In this document: positions 63,525 through 64,000 of the stretch, one piece after another
Layout of the letters: each line of letters opens with the position of its first letter
Position numbering within the stretch: position 1 is the stretch's first letter
DNA from: G963666945 sp963666945
GTDB taxonomy: Bacteria > Bacteroidota > Bacteroidia > Bacteroidales > Marinifilaceae
DNA length: 64,000 nucleotides
Assembly: GCA_963666945.2 (NCBI GenBank)
Contig: CAXXRT010000019.1
Span: forward strand, 26,534 to 90,533
Direction: 5' to 3'
Notes under the pieces: generated by a model
Databases searched by the model: none
The model's input: the letters and a program-made list of their open reading frames with translations, nothing else
What the model was told of the DNA's origin: nothing
Program-made: the position numbers and the translations under genes

Positions 63525-64000
63525 TTATTTTTCTGTTTTATATACCGTAATTGTTTTCCCTTTAATTTTAAATCTTACATCTGTAATGTTTTCTATTAGC
63601 TTAAGTATGTCGTTGAATTCCTCATATCTTCTCATGTGTCCCGAAAGCTTATAGTTTTTAGCTTCTTTGTTATAATAAAAGAAATCCACTCCATACCAGA
63701 GTGATAATTTATTTGTTATAGATTCCAGATTCTCCTCTTCAAAAACGAATAATCCATCTTTCCATGCAGTGTAAAGGAAAGTGTTAACCTTTTTTACCTG
63801 AAAATCACCATCTGCTTTTGAAGAAATAGCCTGCTCGCCAGGTGCTAGTATTTTTTTATTTACTCCATCAGAGAATTCAATCTTTCCTTCAACAAGTGTT
63901 GTATGCGAAACCTCAACATTTTTATAAGCAAATACATTGAATGAGGTTCCCAGCACCTTAATATTGCCTCTAGGGGTTTTTACAATGAATGGCCTTGAGG
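63525..64000 (-). CDS. FecR-family anti-sigma factor, N-terminus outside window
   Basis: FecR proteins span the inner membrane, sense the STN domain of a TonB-dependent transducer and release an ECF sigma factor. The frame is open to the window edge (reading SRPFIVKTPRGNIKVLGTSFNVFAY inward), so the internal GTG at 63956 is not the true start. The visible part has the FecR core (GTSFNVFAYK, LVEGKIEFSDG, LAPGEQA) and the C-terminal DUF4974-like domain ending in RFKIKGKTITVYK. Its ECF sigma factor gene should lie just beyond 64000. Confidence 0.93.
   Translation of the reverse strand, partial: SRPFIVKTPRGNIKVLGTSFNVFAYKNVEVSHTTLVEGKIEFSDGVNKKILAPGEQAISSKADGDFQVKKVNTFLYTAWKDGLFVFEEENLESITNKLSLWYGVDFFYYNKEAKNYKLSGHMRRYEEFNDILKLIENITDVRFKIKGKTITVYKTEK

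Noticed and set aside
1..64000. tRNA, rRNA, CRISPR arrays, insertion sequences or prophage
   Set aside because: I looked through the intergenic gaps by eye for T-loop motifs, spaced repeats, transposase motifs and terminal inverted repeats and saw none; a tRNAscan or CRISPR search would be the decisive check.

Overview
The window looks like a chromosomal segment of a low-GC Bacteroidota bacterium, most likely of the order Bacteroidales; I cannot fix the genus. The evidence is many copies of the Bacteroidota -7 promoter element TAnnTTTG in front of genes, GldH, PorW/SprE and a PorE-like protein (gliding/type IX secretion parts), a type III glutamine synthetase, and a FecR - SusC - SusD locus. 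No rRNA, tRNA, CRISPR array, prophage or insertion sequence was recognised. Most of the window is core housekeeping sequence.

Layout. 1-5599 (minus): a truncated RluA-type pseudouridine synthase, panB, psd, cdsA and a DUF2007 protein, then ftsH and rsfS, the two groups separated by a hairpin terminator. 5756-10720 (plus): birA, two tandem PAS sensor kinases without a response regulator, and an unassigned 133-residue protein. 10793-12823: metG (minus). 13056-22511 (plus): LD-carboxypeptidase, Nudix hydrolase, gldH, trmB, mrp, porW, tsaE and an alanine dehydrogenase. 22506-24188 (minus): HAD phosphatase and pyridoxal-type kinase. 24442-36421: glnN, a predicted outer-membrane porin (minus), a PorE-like lipoprotein, purM, acylphosphatase, a TauE/SafE permease and DUF4268 protein (minus), DUF4956, rnhB and a GH3-family protein. 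36646-45167: a metal-domain/AraC regulator, an aspartokinase-homoserine dehydrogenase with an eroded kinase half, hutG, kbl and a prolyl oligopeptidase. 45326-54660 (plus): DEAD-box helicase, engB, a GT39-type glycosyltransferase, a MORN-like protein, mnmA, xseA, xseB and a frameshifted dacB. 54763-64000 (minus): a nutrient-uptake locus running fecR - susC (frameshifted) - susD - lipoprotein, with a secreted zinc metalloprotease beyond a strong terminator.

How the genes work together. The minus-strand locus at the right end is a trans-envelope regulated SusCD uptake system: FecR would relay ligand status from the N-terminal signalling domain of SusC, and SusD, the lipoprotein and the metalloprotease suggest peptide or protein scavenging. 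PorW, the PorE-like protein and GldH belong to the type IX secretion/gliding apparatus. Psd and CdsA act in phospholipid synthesis; FtsH and RsfS in membrane proteolysis and ribosome silencing.

The main points for a second look are two single-base frameshifts (dacB near 54442, susC at 60880-60883), an aspartokinase domain that has lost several signature residues while its homoserine dehydrogenase half looks intact, a SusCD-linked zinc-hydrolase-like lipoprotein without its HExxH motif, a 44-base perfect palindrome at its stop codon, a CRP-like palindrome upstream of the porin, and the tandem kinases with their unassigned partner. I did not find a clear, wholly new multi-gene system.
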